A program made the position numbers and the translations under genes. This document shows, in pieces, positions 18,051-26,854 of a stretch of 64,000 nucleotides of DNA; within the stretch, counting starts at the first letter, position 1, and each line of letters starts with the position of its first letter. The stretch lies in the NCBI GenBank assembly GCA_002709405.1, contig PAQV01000062.1, positions 1-64,000 on the forward strand, written 5' to 3'. Origin of the DNA: Paracoccaceae bacterium. GTDB lineage: Bacteria; Pseudomonadota; Alphaproteobacteria; Rhodobacterales; Rhodobacteraceae. Below the pieces are notes generated by a model. It ran no database searches. It worked only from the letters and a program-made list of their open reading frames with translations, and had not been told where the DNA came from.

Positions 18051-18884
18051 TCAGAGCAGGATCGGGTCTGCCTTAGCAAGCGCATCGAAACGCATCAATG
18101 TTTCAATCAATGCGGGCATTTGTGACAGGGGGATCATGTTGGGCCCGTCCGAGGGGGCGGTGTCCGGATTTTCGTGCGTTTCGATGAAAACCGAGGCAAT
18201 TCCCAAAGATACGGCGGCCCGGGCCATCACCGGGGCAAATTCGCGCTGGCCGCCCGAGGACCCGCCCTGGCCGCCCGGCTGCTGGACCGAGTGGGTGGCG
18301 TCCATGACAACGGGATAGCCGGATTTCGCCATCTGGGGCAGGGCGCGCATGTCGGCCACCAGGGTGTTGTAGCCGAAGGAGGTGCCGCGCTCGGTCAGAA
18401 GAATGCGGGTGTTGCCGGTGCTTTCGATCTTGGACACCACGTTGGGCATGTCCCAGGGGGCCAGGAACTGGCCCTTCTTGACGTTGACCACCGCCCCGGT
18501 TTCTCCGGCGGCGATCAGCAGGTCGGTCTGGCGGCACAGGAACGCCGGGATCTGCAGGATGTCGGCGACCTCGGCCACGGGGGCGCATTGGTCGGGCCCG
18601 TGGATGTCGGTGAGCACCGGCACGCCAAGCGCCTTTTTCACGCCCTCCAGCACCTTGAGCCCCTCGTCCATGCCCAGCCCGCGCTTGCCCGAAAGCGAGG
18701 TGCGGTTGGCCTTGTCATAGGACGCCTTGAAGACGTACTGGGCGCCCGCCGCAGCACAGGCCTCTTTCATCGTACCGGCGATCATCTGGGCGTGATCGGC
18801 GCTTTCCAGCTGGCAGGGGCCTGCGATCACGGTGAGGGGAAGGTCATTGCCGATGGTCAGATCGGCGACGGCGACATGGTTCAT
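18051..18884 (-). CDS. kdsA: 3-deoxy-8-phosphooctulonate synthase
   Basis: Condenses phosphoenolpyruvate with arabinose 5-phosphate to give KDO 8-phosphate. 277 aa, TIM-barrel. Visible signatures are [35 protein letters not shown] (PEP and phosphate binding), [22 protein letters not shown] and [16 protein letters not shown] chose the ATG at 18884; a GTG two codons earlier is in frame. KDO is needed for lipid A core (waaA is at 31.6 kb) and as the linker of group 2 capsules, matching the adjacent capsule-export genes. Confidence 0.95.
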   Translation of the reverse strand: MNHVAVADLTIGNDLPLTVIAGPCQLESADHAQMIAGTMKEACAAAGAQYVFKASYDKANRTSLSGKRGLGMDEGLKVLEGVKKALGVPVLTDIHGPDQCAPVAEVADILQIPAFLCRQTDLLIAAGETGAVVNVKKGQFLAPWDMPNVVSKIESTGNTRILLTERGTSFGYNTLVADMRALPQMAKSGYPVVMDATHSVQQPGGQGGSSGGQREFAPVMARAAVSLGIASVFIETHENPDTAPSDGPNMIPLSQMPALIETLMRFDALAKADPILL

Positions 18885-18961
18885 GAGCACACCGGTTCCA
18901 GGATCAGGTCAGGCGCCGAAGACCGGCGCGCGCTTTGGGTACGCGGTTTGGCGGCGCAGTG

Positions 18962-18998
18962 CAACGCGGGTGCCGCCGGGTGGCGGGCTCCCGCGTTG
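18962..18998. terminator. Hairpin 3' of the KpsE-like gene (family C relative)
   Basis: Arms CAACGCGGG and CCCGCGTTG enclose a 19-nt G-rich loop. The arm resembles the inner part of the copy 2 family C arm (TGCAACG). The position 32 bases after the gene's stop fits a terminator. Confidence 0.5.
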
Positions 18999-19030
18999 TG
19001 GCCCGTTATTGGGCAGGGATCAGCCCAGTA

Positions 19031-20920
19031 TCAGGACGTGACCTGTTCGCGCAGGATCGACGCGGTCAGCGAGATCATCAGGTAGATGCCCGAGAAGATC
19101 AGGAAGGCCAGGATCGTGTCCTCGAACGCGCGGGGATAGCTGGGTTCCTCTGACGCGACGGGCACGACCGAGGTGGTCAGGTAGCGCACCTGGCGGTTGG
19201 CCTCCATCCGGGTCTGTTCGACCTGTTGCAGCGCCGATTGCAGCATCAGGTCGCGCGTGGCCAGGTCGGCCTGGGCCATCTGGATCCGCGTGGTCAGCCG
19301 GGCCAGCGAGTTTTCGCCGCGCGAGGCATCGGTCATCCGTGCATTGAGATCATCCAGCAGCGCCTGCAGCCGGCGAATGTCGCCGCGCGCGCCGTCGACC
19401 TTGGCCTGGTTGGGCCGGGCGTTGTCGAGCAGGGCGGCCAGGTCAAGCTGGCGTTCCTGCAGCTGCACCTCGACATTGCTGATCTGGCCGCGCAGCGACC
19501 CGATCACGCCTTCAGGGTCCAACAGGGCACCTTCCTGTTGCAGGTTCACCAGGTTTTCCTGGGCCGCGCGGCGGTCCGTTTCGGCCTTTTCAAAGCTCAT
19601 CATGGCGTCGCGCATCTGGTCTTCGCGCTTCTTCTCGGACAGGTTGTTCACCCGTTCCTCGGCATAGGAGATCAGCTTGCGCGAGAACTCGGCGCTGACC
19701 AGGGGATCGGCGGCGGTGACCTCCATGCGGATCACGCCCTCGGTCGGGTCGTAGCCGATCTTCACGCGTTTCTTGTAGACCTTGTAGGCCTTTTCGTTGG
19801 ACGCATCGGGATCCAGCCGCTGGATCGGGTCGATCCACGCCTGTTCGAAATGCGCCTTGAAGCCGACATCGCGGTCCAGCCTGAGCATGGCGTCTTTCGA
19901 TTCCAGGTAGGATTGAACGGCGATCGCATCCTGGTTGGTTGCGAACTGGGTGCCCGCCAGCAGCCCGCCGATGCCGCCGCCGCCGGTGTTGTCGGCCTGC
20001 AGGATCAGGAATTCGGACTTGGTGGAATACATCGGCGTGGCCGCGACGTAGAAATACCACCCCGCCAGGAAGGTCGGCAGCAGCACGAAAAAGCTGAGCC
20101 GGGCCATCAGCAGCATCAGCTTGCGCCGCCGCCGCATGGCGATTTCGCGCTGGATGTTGGCGATCTCGCGGTTGCGCCGTTCGGCCGGGCTCATGTCCGG
20201 GGCGGGCAGGGTTTCGCCGCGTTTCTGGGGCAGGGTCTGGGGCAGGGTGGCCAGTTGCGTCCGGGTCGGGGCGTCGGCGCCCTGGGCGGCGTCCTCGCCC
20301 TCGGACCGGGGGACCACCAGTTCCAGCATGTTGGAATGCTTGAACGGGTCGATCCCGGCCTTGCGCAGCAGGCGCACGGCGTCGAAATCCGAGCGGGCCA
20401 GCAGGTTGTGCTTTTGGGCCACGCGCCGGGCCATGCGCAGCTGGCGCCCGGTCAGGCCCTCGCGCCGGATGGCATCCAGGTCGGCGTCGATTTCGACCTG
20501 GGACGAATTCAGCGACGCGTTCAGCGACGGGCCGGATGCCGCCTGGTCCGCGGGGGGCGGTGTCTGGTGGGGTGCCTGCTGGGGTGTCTGGGGCGCTGCG
20601 GCGGCGGGCCGTGTGGGGCGCACGGGCTGGTCGTCGCCCGCGGGCGGCGGGACCCGCGATGCGGGATCGGCGGGGCGGACCGGGCGGGGTCCGGGTAGAG
20701 GGCCGGAACGGGGGGGCTCTGCGCCGGATGCGGCCTGGCTGGAGGCCGTCTGGCCCAGGATGATCGGGTCGGCCCCGGGCGAGGCCGGGCGCCCGCCGCC
20801 CGTTGGCAGGGGGTGGTCGTCATCGTCCGGCATCGCGGCAGTGGCCGCGGCCGTGCGCAGGGCGCTGGTGGCCGTGCTGCGTTTGATGCGAAACTTTCTA
20901 GCCTTGGGTTTCGTAGTCAT
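19031..20920 (-). CDS. Capsule polysaccharide export inner-membrane protein (KpsE-like) with long N-terminal extension
   Basis: 629 aa; typical KpsE/RkpR polysaccharide co-polymerase-type proteins are near 380 aa. Residues 1-140 are rich in proline, alanine and glutamine. Residues ~145-205 form a charged helical block (IRREGLTGRQLRMARRVAQK). A first transmembrane helix lies at ~268-292 (SFFVLLPTFLAGWYFYVAA), a coiled-coil periplasmic region follows (~370-560), and a second helix near the C-terminus (AFLIFSGIYLMISLTASIL) precedes ILREQVTS. The start at 20920 overlaps the kpsT 3' end by 23 bases. It would connect the ABC transporter to the outer-membrane export channel. No kpsM or outer-membrane kpsD is in the window. 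Confidence 0.85.
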   Translation of the reverse strand: MTTKPKARKFRIKRSTATSALRTAAATAAMPDDDDHPLPTGGGRPASPGADPIILGQTASSQAASGAEPPRSGPLPGPRPVRPADPASRVPPPAGDDQPVRPTRPAAAAPQTPQQAPHQTPPPADQAASGPSLNASLNSSQVEIDADLDAIRREGLTGRQLRMARRVAQKHNLLARSDFDAVRLLRKAGIDPFKHSNMLELVVPRSEGEDAAQGADAPTRTQLATLPQTLPQKRGETLPAPDMSPAERRNREIANIQREIAMRRRRKLMLLMARLSFFVLLPTFLAGWYFYVAATPMYSTKSEFLILQADNTGGGGIGGLLAGTQFATNQDAIAVQSYLESKDAMLRLDRDVGFKAHFEQAWIDPIQRLDPDASNEKAYKVYKKRVKIGYDPTEGVIRMEVTAADPLVSAEFSRKLISYAEERVNNLSEKKREDQMRDAMMSFEKAETDRRAAQENLVNLQQEGALLDPEGVIGSLRGQISNVEVQLQERQLDLAALLDNARPNQAKVDGARGDIRRLQALLDDLNARMTDASRGENSLARLTTRIQMAQADLATRDLMLQSALQQVEQTRMEANRQVRYLTTSVVPVASEEPSYPRAFEDTILAFLIFSGIYLMISLTASILREQVTS

Positions 20921-21557
20921 AGAGCTGTTTCGCTTCTTCCAGAGTGTCGAACATGTAAAGTTGCCCCCCCGACAGAACGGCGGCCTGCTGGGCGAACTTT
21001 TCAAGCGTCTTGGGGTCGTGGCTGACGATGACGATGGTCGTCGAATTCAGCCGCTCTTCGATGATGGATCCGGCCTTCTTGTTGAATTCCACATCCGTCG
21101 TGGCGGGCATGCCCTCGTCGATGAGGTAGATGTCGAAATCCAGCGCCAGCATCAGCGCCAGCGCGAACCGCGAGCGCATGCCCGAGGAATAGGTGCCCAC
21201 CGGCTGGTCGAAATACTCGCCCAGGCCGCAGACCCAGCGGCAGTAGGCCTCGACGTAATCGGGATCAAGCCCGTAGAGCCGGGCGATGTAGCGGGCGTTT
21301 TCCATGGCCGAGACCCGGCCGACCACGCCGCCCATGAAGCCCAGCGGGAACGAGATATTACACGACCGGATGATTTCCCCGTCGTCGGGTTTTTCCAGCC
21401 CGGCCATCATGTTGATCAGGGTCGTCTTGCCGGTGCCGTTGGGGGCCAGGATGCCCAGCGATTTTCCCAGTTCGACCGTGAACGACACCTGGTCCAGGAT
21501 CACCTTGTGCTGTGATCCGGTCCAGAAGGATTTGCTGACGTTCTTGAATTCCAGCAT
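20898..21557 (-). CDS. kpsT: Polysaccharide ABC transporter ATPase (KpsT type)
   Basis: 219 aa, exactly the usual KpsT length. Opens MLEFKNVSKSFWTGSQHKV. The Walker A sequence is LAPNGTGKTTLINMM (alanine replaces the usual first glycine), the signature is GTYSSGMRSRFALALML, Walker B is IYLIDEGMPATTD, and the switch histidine is in IVIVSHDPKTL. LIDEGMPATTD is typical of capsule and O-antigen exporters. It pairs with the overlapping KpsE-like gene. The cognate permease KpsM is not seen nearby; the ABC-2 permease at 25.75 kb is of the YadH type instead. Confidence 0.92.
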   Translation of the reverse strand: MLEFKNVSKSFWTGSQHKVILDQVSFTVELGKSLGILAPNGTGKTTLINMMAGLEKPDDGEIIRSCNISFPLGFMGGVVGRVSAMENARYIARLYGLDPDYVEAYCRWVCGLGEYFDQPVGTYSSGMRSRFALALMLALDFDIYLIDEGMPATTDVEFNKKAGSIIEERLNSTTIVIVSHDPKTLEKFAQQAAVLSGGQLYMFDTLEEAKQLYDYETQG

Positions 21558-21859
21558 GTCGGTCCCGGGCGGGTCCCCCGGCCTTTGCGGTTGCGGTTTC
21601 GGTCGCGGTTTCGGTCGCAGTTTTCGGTCCTGGCGCAGGCCTGCTCGGCCCGAACTTTGCCCCTGTCGCAGCGCGCCCCCTGGGCGCTCCGCTTCACGGA
21701 CACGTTCCGTTTTTATGCGAAACAGATATATAGGTCGTTTACGCCCGGAAATAGGGGGAAGTGTGTGCATTCAATGGTATTTGGAAGCCGGATTCAAGGC
21801 AGCCCCGCGCGGCATTGCGGCACAAGGGTGGCCGGTCGCGCCACGATTGGGGGCTGACC
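21558..21859. other. Divergent intergenic region kpsT / uracil-DNA glycosylase
   Basis: Contains no convincing gene. The kpsT-proximal part holds short tandem repeats (21587-21629). The middle is AT-richer, with TATATA near 21726-21731 that could provide a -10 for kpsT on the minus strand. Longer frames through the region look like shadow translations. Confidence 0.5.
21587..21629. repeat. Short tandem repeat upstream of kpsT
   Basis: Two perfect copies of the 12-mer GGTTTCGGTCGC (21595-21606 and 21607-21618) are followed by a diverged third copy and preceded by GCGGTT half units. It starts about 30 bases before the kpsT start codon, in the likely 5' untranslated leader. Confidence 0.7.
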
Positions 21860-22471
21860 ATGGCGGCTGCCGTGCAGAGGGGCCGTGAGCCGGACCTGGC
21901 CGCGCGGATCGGGGCCTGCCGGCTGTGCGCCGAGCGTTTCGCCGCCACCGCCACGGCCCATGCCCCGCGCCCCGTGGCCTGGTTCCGGCCCGGGGCCCGG
22001 CTGCTGATCGCGGGGCAGGCGCCCGGGGCGCGGGTGCATGCCTCGGGGCGGCCGTTCACCGATCCCTCGGGCGATAGGCTGCGCGACTGGCTGGGGATGG
22101 ACGCCGCCACCTTCTATGACCGCGACCGGGTGGCCGTGGTGCCCATGGCCTTCTGCTTCCCGGGATACGACGCGCGCAAGGCCGACCTGCCGCCGCCGCC
22201 GGTCTGCGCGGCCACCTGGCATGAGCCGGTGATGCAGACGCTCGACCGGATCGAGCTGAAGGTCCTGGTGGGCGCGCACGCGATCCGCTGGCATCTTGGG
22301 GTCAAGGGCCCGCTGACAGAGGCGGTGCGGAACTGGCGCGACCATTGGCCTGGCGCTCTCCCCTTGCCGCACCCGTCCTGGCGCAATACGGCGTGGCTGA
22401 AACGCAATCCCTGGTTCGGGGACGAGGTCCTGCCCGTCCTGCGCGCCCGGGTCAAAGAGGTTCTCGCATGA
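21860..22471 (+). CDS. Uracil-DNA glycosylase family protein
   Basis: 203 aa, family 4/5-like or related single-domain UDG fold. The motif region LLIAGQAPGARVHASGRPFTD resembles motif A (G-Q-A-P-G), and LPHPSWRN near the C-terminus is the motif B type H-P-S. Four cysteines occur (ACRLCAERF early, CFPGYDARK and VCAAT later), but whether a 4Fe-4S cluster forms is uncertain. Predicted base-excision repair of uracil. The ATG at 21860 follows GGGGG; longer upstream extension is unlikely. It overlaps the next gene by four bases (ATGA). Confidence 0.85.
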   Translation: MAAAVQRGREPDLAARIGACRLCAERFAATATAHAPRPVAWFRPGARLLIAGQAPGARVHASGRPFTDPSGDRLRDWLGMDAATFYDRDRVAVVPMAFCFPGYDARKADLPPPPVCAATWHEPVMQTLDRIELKVLVGAHAIRWHLGVKGPLTEAVRNWRDHWPGALPLPHPSWRNTAWLKRNPWFGDEVLPVLRARVKEVLA

Positions 22472-23259
22472 CCGAACGCACTCCGCTCGACATCGCCCAC
22501 GGGGCCATGGACATCGCCCCCGACGACGACGCGGCCCGGCTGCGCTTTTTCGAACGGCTAGCCGACAGCGAGCTGTTCCTGATGCTGGAAACCGAGGCCG
22601 AGGGCGACCGGATCCGGCCCGAGACGTTCTCGGTCGAGGATGGCCAGTTCGTGCTGGCCTTTGATCGCGAAGACCGGCTGGCACGCTTCGCCGGCCGTCC
22701 CGCGCCCTATGCGGCGCTGTCGGGGCGGGCGATCACCTCGATGCTGGCGGGGCAGGGCATCGGCCTGGCCGTCAACCCCGAGGTCGCGCCCTCGTCGATC
22801 CTGATCCCGGCCGGGGCGGTGGACTGGCTGCACGAGACGCTGGGCGAGGGGCCGTCCGAGGTCGAACACCGCATCACCGAGCTGCTGCCGCCCTCGGGCG
22901 TGCCGGAACGGCTGCTGTCGGCGCTGGATGCCAAGCTGGCCACGGCCGGCGGGCTGGCCCATGCGGCCTACCTGGTCGAGGCCACCTACGGCAGCGACGG
23001 GCGGGGCCATGTGCTGGGGGTGATCGACGCGCAGCCGGGGGCGGAACCGGCCCTGGCCCGGGCGGTGAACGAGGCGCTGACCTTTTCGGGCATCGAGGCC
23101 GGATCGCTGGACGTGGCCTTCTTCGCGGCCTCGGACCCGATCGCGGCGCGGCTGGCGCGGGTGGGGCTGCGCTTTGACCTGCCCCAGCCCGAAGCCCGGG
23201 CGGAGGTCGTGCGCACAGCCCCCGGGTCGGACCCCGACAAGCCGCCGATCCTGCGGTGA
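22468..23259 (+). CDS. SseB family protein
   Basis: 263 aa. The N-terminal SseB-like domain is recognisable in MTERTPLDIAHGAMDIAPDD, FFERLADSELFLMLE, FVLAFDREDRLARFAG and ALSGRAITSMLAGQGIGLAVN. The C-terminal half (LSALDAKLATAGGLAHAAYL to GSLDVAFFAASDPIAARLARV) matches the SseB C-terminal region, which is linked to serine sensitivity in enterobacteria. Molecular role unknown. Translation is coupled to the upstream glycosylase through ATGA, with AAAGAGG as ribosome binding site. Confidence 0.85.
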   Translation: MTERTPLDIAHGAMDIAPDDDAARLRFFERLADSELFLMLETEAEGDRIRPETFSVEDGQFVLAFDREDRLARFAGRPAPYAALSGRAITSMLAGQGIGLAVNPEVAPSSILIPAGAVDWLHETLGEGPSEVEHRITELLPPSGVPERLLSALDAKLATAGGLAHAAYLVEATYGSDGRGHVLGVIDAQPGAEPALARAVNEALTFSGIEAGSLDVAFFAASDPIAARLARVGLRFDLPQPEARAEVVRTAPGSDPDKPPILR

Positions 23260-23340
23260 TCGGGGCGTGACCCGGGCAGCCTTGCCGGTCACGCGCGGAT
23301 GCGGTTTAGTCGGCCCGACAACGGGATCGGAGAGCCGCAG

Positions 23341-24078
23341 ATGACCGAAATCACCGACGCATGGGTCAAGGCCGTCGAGCTGCCTGAACCCGGCAACATG
23401 ATGGAAACCCACGAGAACCGCGAACACGTCTTCGTGCGGCAGGGCACCAACATGGCCCGCACCATCCACGAGGCGATCGAAACCTACACGGGCAAGCCGA
23501 TCACCGATCAGCGGATCCTCGATTTCGGCTGCGGGGTGGGCCGGGTGGCGATGCCCCTGTACCATTTCTTCCGCAAGCCGGATGTCTGCGTCGACGTGGA
23601 CCCCAAGGCGATCCGCTACCTGCGCCCGCAGATCCCCGACGTGGCCTGCCGGGTCACCAAGTTCGATCCGCCCCTGCCGTTCCGGGACCGGGCCTTCGAC
23701 GTGGTGTTCTCTGTGTCGATCTGGACCCACCTGAACGCGGAAAGCGCCGAGGCCTGGCTGACCGAGATCACCCGCATCCTGCGGCCCGGCGGCTATGCCT
23801 TCCTGACCACCTCCAGCTACACCATGCTGCAATTGCGCCGCAGCCATTTCGTGACCGCCAACCTTGGCTGGGACAAGGTGACCGACGACATGCTGCGCGA
23901 GCAGGGGTTCATTTTCCTTGAAACGCCCTCGGCCCCGGGGACGGGGACCTACGGGCTGGCCTCGCACGATCCCGAATACATCCGGCGGGAATGGTCGCGC
24001 CACATGGACGTGGTCGACATCCTGCCCGGGGCGATCCTGGGCGGGCAGGACATGAACGTGCTGCGCAAGCGGGCCTGA
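23341..24078 (+). CDS. Class I SAM-dependent methyltransferase
   Basis: 245 aa. Rossmann-fold methyltransferase: motif I ILDFGCGVGRVAMPL, acidic loop VCVDVDPKAI, motif post-I region FDPPLPFRDRAFDVVFSVSIW, and ILRPGGYAFLTTSS. Substrate unknown. GGAGAG precedes the ATG. It stands alone between the SseB gene and the YHS gene. Confidence 0.85.
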   Translation: MTEITDAWVKAVELPEPGNMMETHENREHVFVRQGTNMARTIHEAIETYTGKPITDQRILDFGCGVGRVAMPLYHFFRKPDVCVDVDPKAIRYLRPQIPDVACRVTKFDPPLPFRDRAFDVVFSVSIWTHLNAESAEAWLTEITRILRPGGYAFLTTSSYTMLQLRRSHFVTANLGWDKVTDDMLREQGFIFLETPSAPGTGTYGLASHDPEYIRREWSRHMDVVDILPGAILGGQDMNVLRKRA

Positions 24079-24298
24079 GCGGCGCTGGGGGCGCCCTGGA
24101 TTGCGCAAACGTGTCCGGGCGCGAGCGCCCGGCACCGGATCGGGCCTATGTTCTGTAACAATCGGGCGGAGTTCCTTCACGCGCGCTGAGCGGGTCTCAC
24201 CAACGCGCGAGGCGGGGTTCGCAGGCCGGGGGACATGTCGCAGATTACCCGCAGGCCGGCGCCATGTCGGCCCCGTGAGTGTTCTGGAGGATCTCCCA

Positions 24299-24826
24299 AT
24301 GACCCGCTTTTCCCTGGCCGCAGCCCTGGCTGCCAGCCTGACAGCCGCGCTGTCCGTCCCGGCCCTGGCCGGCGAGCAATTCGTCGACGGCACCGGCTTT
24401 GCCGTGTCGGGCTATGACGTCGTGGCCTATTTCAGCCTCGACCAGGCCCCCGTCGGCCACAGCCAGCCGGCCCCGGTGCCGGGCAAGGCCGACATCACCG
24501 CCGAGTACAACGGCGCCACCTTCGCGTTTTCGACCGAGGCCAACCGCGACGCCTTCCTGGCCGATCCCGCGCATTACGTGCCGCAATACGATGGCCATTG
24601 CGCCTATGGCGTGTCGAAGGGCGGCAAGGTGCCGGGCAATCCGAACCTGTGGCGGATCGTCGACGACAAGCTGTACCTGAACATCACGCCGGTTGTCGTG
24701 GGCTTCTGGGAAGAGGACATCCCCGCCAACCTGGACCTGGCCGAGGGCAACTGGGTCTCGATCGAGCCGGCCCCGGCCTCGACCAACCCGATCCCCAAGT
24801 TCACCTCGCCCGCGCCGCTGAACTGA
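24299..24826 (+). CDS. Exported YHS domain protein
   Basis: 175 aa. A signal peptide of about 25 residues ends at VPALAGE. The YHS-type domain follows: GFAVSGYDVVAYFSLDQAPV, ITAEYNGATFAFSTEANRDAFLADPAHYVPQYDGHCAYGVSKG. YHS domains are associated with metal transport and handling. This subgroup is common in roseobacters as a single periplasmic protein. CTGGAGGATC provides the ribosome binding site. A role in copper or other metal handling is possible but not shown. Confidence 0.88.
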   Translation: MTRFSLAAALAASLTAALSVPALAGEQFVDGTGFAVSGYDVVAYFSLDQAPVGHSQPAPVPGKADITAEYNGATFAFSTEANRDAFLADPAHYVPQYDGHCAYGVSKGGKVPGNPNLWRIVDDKLYLNITPVVVGFWEEDIPANLDLAEGNWVSIEPAPASTNPIPKFTSPAPLN

Positions 24827-24882
24827 GCGGGGCCGCCCCGGTGACATGGCTGTGCGCCATGAAGGGGTGAGTGGATAACAAG

Positions 24883-24911
24883 ACGCCCGGCAGGCAGGAC
24901 CGGCCGGGCGT
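24883..24911. terminator. Hairpin between convergent YHS and gcrA genes
   Basis: Arms ACGCCCGGC and GCCGGGCGT with an 11-nt loop lie between the two convergent stop codons. It could terminate either transcript; no T-tract is seen. Confidence 0.4.
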
Positions 24912-24961
24912 TGACGTGTCATCAGTTGACTTGACCGGGATCGACCCGGACGGATACGGGA

Positions 24962-25570
24962 TTACCGCCGGCGGTCGCGCCGGGCGCTCATCGGCTGGAA
25001 GGCGACGCCCACATGGGCCTCGCAATAGGGTTTGCCAGCCTGGGCGGGCAGGCCGCAGAACCAGAAATCCTCGGTCGCCGGGTCGCCCACGGGCCATTTG
25101 CAGGTGCGCTCGGTCAGCTCCATCAGGGTGAGTTTCTTGGCTTTCTTTTCAATCTCCGAGACCTTGGCCAGCGCCTCGGGACTGATTTCGTTGGCCGAGG
25201 GCTGCGGCGGCAGGGGCTGGCCGGCCGGGATGATCTGCTTGCGCGCGGGGATGCGGGTTTCGGTTTCGGTAGGCGCGGCGGCCTCGGCCTGCGGCTCGGC
25301 GGCCGGTTCCGGCTTGGGCGCAGGCTTGGGCTTGGCCTCGGGTTTGGGAGCGGCGGCCTTGGGCTTGGCCTCGGGCTTGGGCGCGGCGGGGGCCGCGGCG
25401 GCCGGGGCCGGGCCGGTGCCCGCGGTGCGGTTCGACAATCCAAGGCGATGGACCTTGCCGATCACCGCATTCCGGGTCACGCCGCCAAGTTCCTTGGCGA
25501 TCTGGCTGGCCGACTGGCCCTCGCTCCACATCTTCTTCAGCAGTTCAACCCGTTCGTCCGTCCAAGACAT
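24962..25570 (-). CDS. gcrA: Cell cycle regulator GcrA
   Basis: Alphaproteobacterial transcription factor that binds sigma-70 and CcrM-methylated GANTC promoters. 202 aa. N-terminal DNA-binding domain MSWTDERVELLKKMWSEG, QSASQIAKELGGVTRNAVIG and KVHRLGLS; a linker from ~50 to ~125 built of Pro-Lys-Ala-Glu repeats (PKPEAKPK); and a C-terminal sigma-interacting domain with ERTCKWPVGDP and FCGLPAQAGKPYCEAH. The start at 25570 matches the family. The linker is longer and more repetitive than in Caulobacter. Its presence is a strong marker for alphaproteobacteria. Confidence 0.95.
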   Translation of the reverse strand: MSWTDERVELLKKMWSEGQSASQIAKELGGVTRNAVIGKVHRLGLSNRTAGTGPAPAAAAPAAPKPEAKPKAAAPKPEAKPKPAPKPEPAAEPQAEAAAPTETETRIPARKQIIPAGQPLPPQPSANEISPEALAKVSEIEKKAKKLTLMELTERTCKWPVGDPATEDFWFCGLPAQAGKPYCEAHVGVAFQPMSARRDRRR

Positions 25571-25750
25571 TCGCGACCCTTCCCCAAAAAAAGTGGGCCG
25601 CATCCGGCGGCCGCACTCGACATCTCAAGCAGTCCCCTATTTTAGTCCCCGCCGAGGGAGTTACAAGACGCCGCCTGAGAACCCCGCGTCATTGGTGAAC
25701 AAGTGTTGCGGACGCGGCGTCGGGACCGGGACCGGAAGGGAAAGACCAAG

Positions 25751-26563
25751 ATGAGCGACATCGGACATGAAAGGGACCTGGGCATCCGCCGGTTCGGGCG
25801 GGTGAACTGGCTGGGGCTCTTCACGCTGGTCGAACGCGAGATCCGCAGGTTCACGGCCGTCTGGACGCAGACACTGCTGGCGCCTCTGGTGACGGCGGGG
25901 CTGTTCCTGATGATCTTCACACTGGCCATCGGGCCGCAGCGCGGAGACGTGATGGGCGTGCCCTTCGCGGCCTTCCTGGCGCCGGGGATCATGATGATGT
26001 CGGTGATCCAGAATGCGTTTGCCAATGCGTCCTCGTCGATCATGGTGTCGAAGGTGCAGGGCAATATCGTCGACACGCTGATGCCACCCCTGTCGGGCAC
26101 CGAGCTGACCGTGGGCTACCTGTGCGGGGCCACGGCCCGGGGGCTGGCGGTGGCCGTGACAATCGCGCTGGCGATCACCGTGCTGACGGGGACGGCGCCG
26201 GCTCATCCGGTGGTGGCGCTGGTCTTCGTGCTGCTGGGGTCGGTGGTGATGGGAGGCCTGGGGATCATCGCCGCGGTTTTTGCGCAGAAGTTCGACCAGA
26301 TGGCGGCGATCACCAACTTCATCATCACGCCCTTGGCCTTCCTGTCGGGCACGTTCTACTCGGTCGAGGGGCTGCCGCGAGGCCTGGCGATCGTGACTCA
26401 CCTGAACCCGGTATTCTACCTGATCGACGGCGTGCGCTACGGGATGATCGGGGTGTCGGACAGTTCTGCGTGGCTGGGCGGGGCGGTCTGCCTGCTGGCC
26501 TGTGCCGTGGTTGTGGGCATCGCCCGGTGGATGCTGCGGTCGGGCTATCGGCTGAAACCCTGA
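25751..26563 (+). CDS. ABC-2 type transporter permease (YadH-like)
   Basis: 270 aa with about six transmembrane helices. TQTLLAPLVTAGLFLMIFTLAIG, FLAPGIMMMSVIQNAFANASSS, and TPLAFLSGTFYSVEGLPRGL with LNPVFYLIDGVRYG are typical of the YadH/DrrB/NodJ group of ABC-2 permeases. The YadG-type ATPase partner is not adjacent. It is not clearly KpsM, so I do not assign it to the kpsT system 4 kb away. Substrate unknown; efflux or export. Confidence 0.85.
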   Translation: MSDIGHERDLGIRRFGRVNWLGLFTLVEREIRRFTAVWTQTLLAPLVTAGLFLMIFTLAIGPQRGDVMGVPFAAFLAPGIMMMSVIQNAFANASSSIMVSKVQGNIVDTLMPPLSGTELTVGYLCGATARGLAVAVTIALAITVLTGTAPAHPVVALVFVLLGSVVMGGLGIIAAVFAQKFDQMAAITNFIITPLAFLSGTFYSVEGLPRGLAIVTHLNPVFYLIDGVRYGMIGVSDSSAWLGGAVCLLACAVVVGIARWMLRSGYRLKP

Positions 26564-26592
26564 GACCGGGGCGGATGGTGGACGGGGTTGGT

Positions 26593-26650
26593 GGCTCTGC
26601 CCCCGTCCTCTTGCAGAGGACGCCCCCGGGGTATTTGGAAAGAGAAAGAA
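26593..26650. repeat. Family B modular intergenic repeat (copy 2)
   Basis: On the minus strand it reads TTCTTTCTCTTTCC-AAATACCCCGGGGG, then the hairpin CGTCCTC-TGCAA-GAGGACG (26604-26622), then GGGGGCAGAGCC. Same modules and order as copy 1 with a different middle hairpin. It lies 3' of the YadH-like gene. Confidence 0.7.
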
Positions 26651-26854
26651 AAGGGCTTCTCAGGCGGTTCAAATGGCTGTATGCGCCGAGCTATGAACAG
26701 CCTGATCGCATATCGCCTTCCCCGACGCCGAAGCGCCTGACGCGCCGCCGCCTGCTGTTCCTGGCCCGGATTTGGGCCATACCTTACTGAAATCGTTGAC
26801 GCATGGGCCCTGCTGAGGCACTGACAGGGCCTGATCCATGAAAAGGATGATCCG

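Noticed and set aside
25751-26563. Assignment as KpsM, the permease for the nearby kpsT
   Set aside because: The sequence resembles YadH-type ABC-2 permeases more than KpsM, and it is four genes and 4 kb away.
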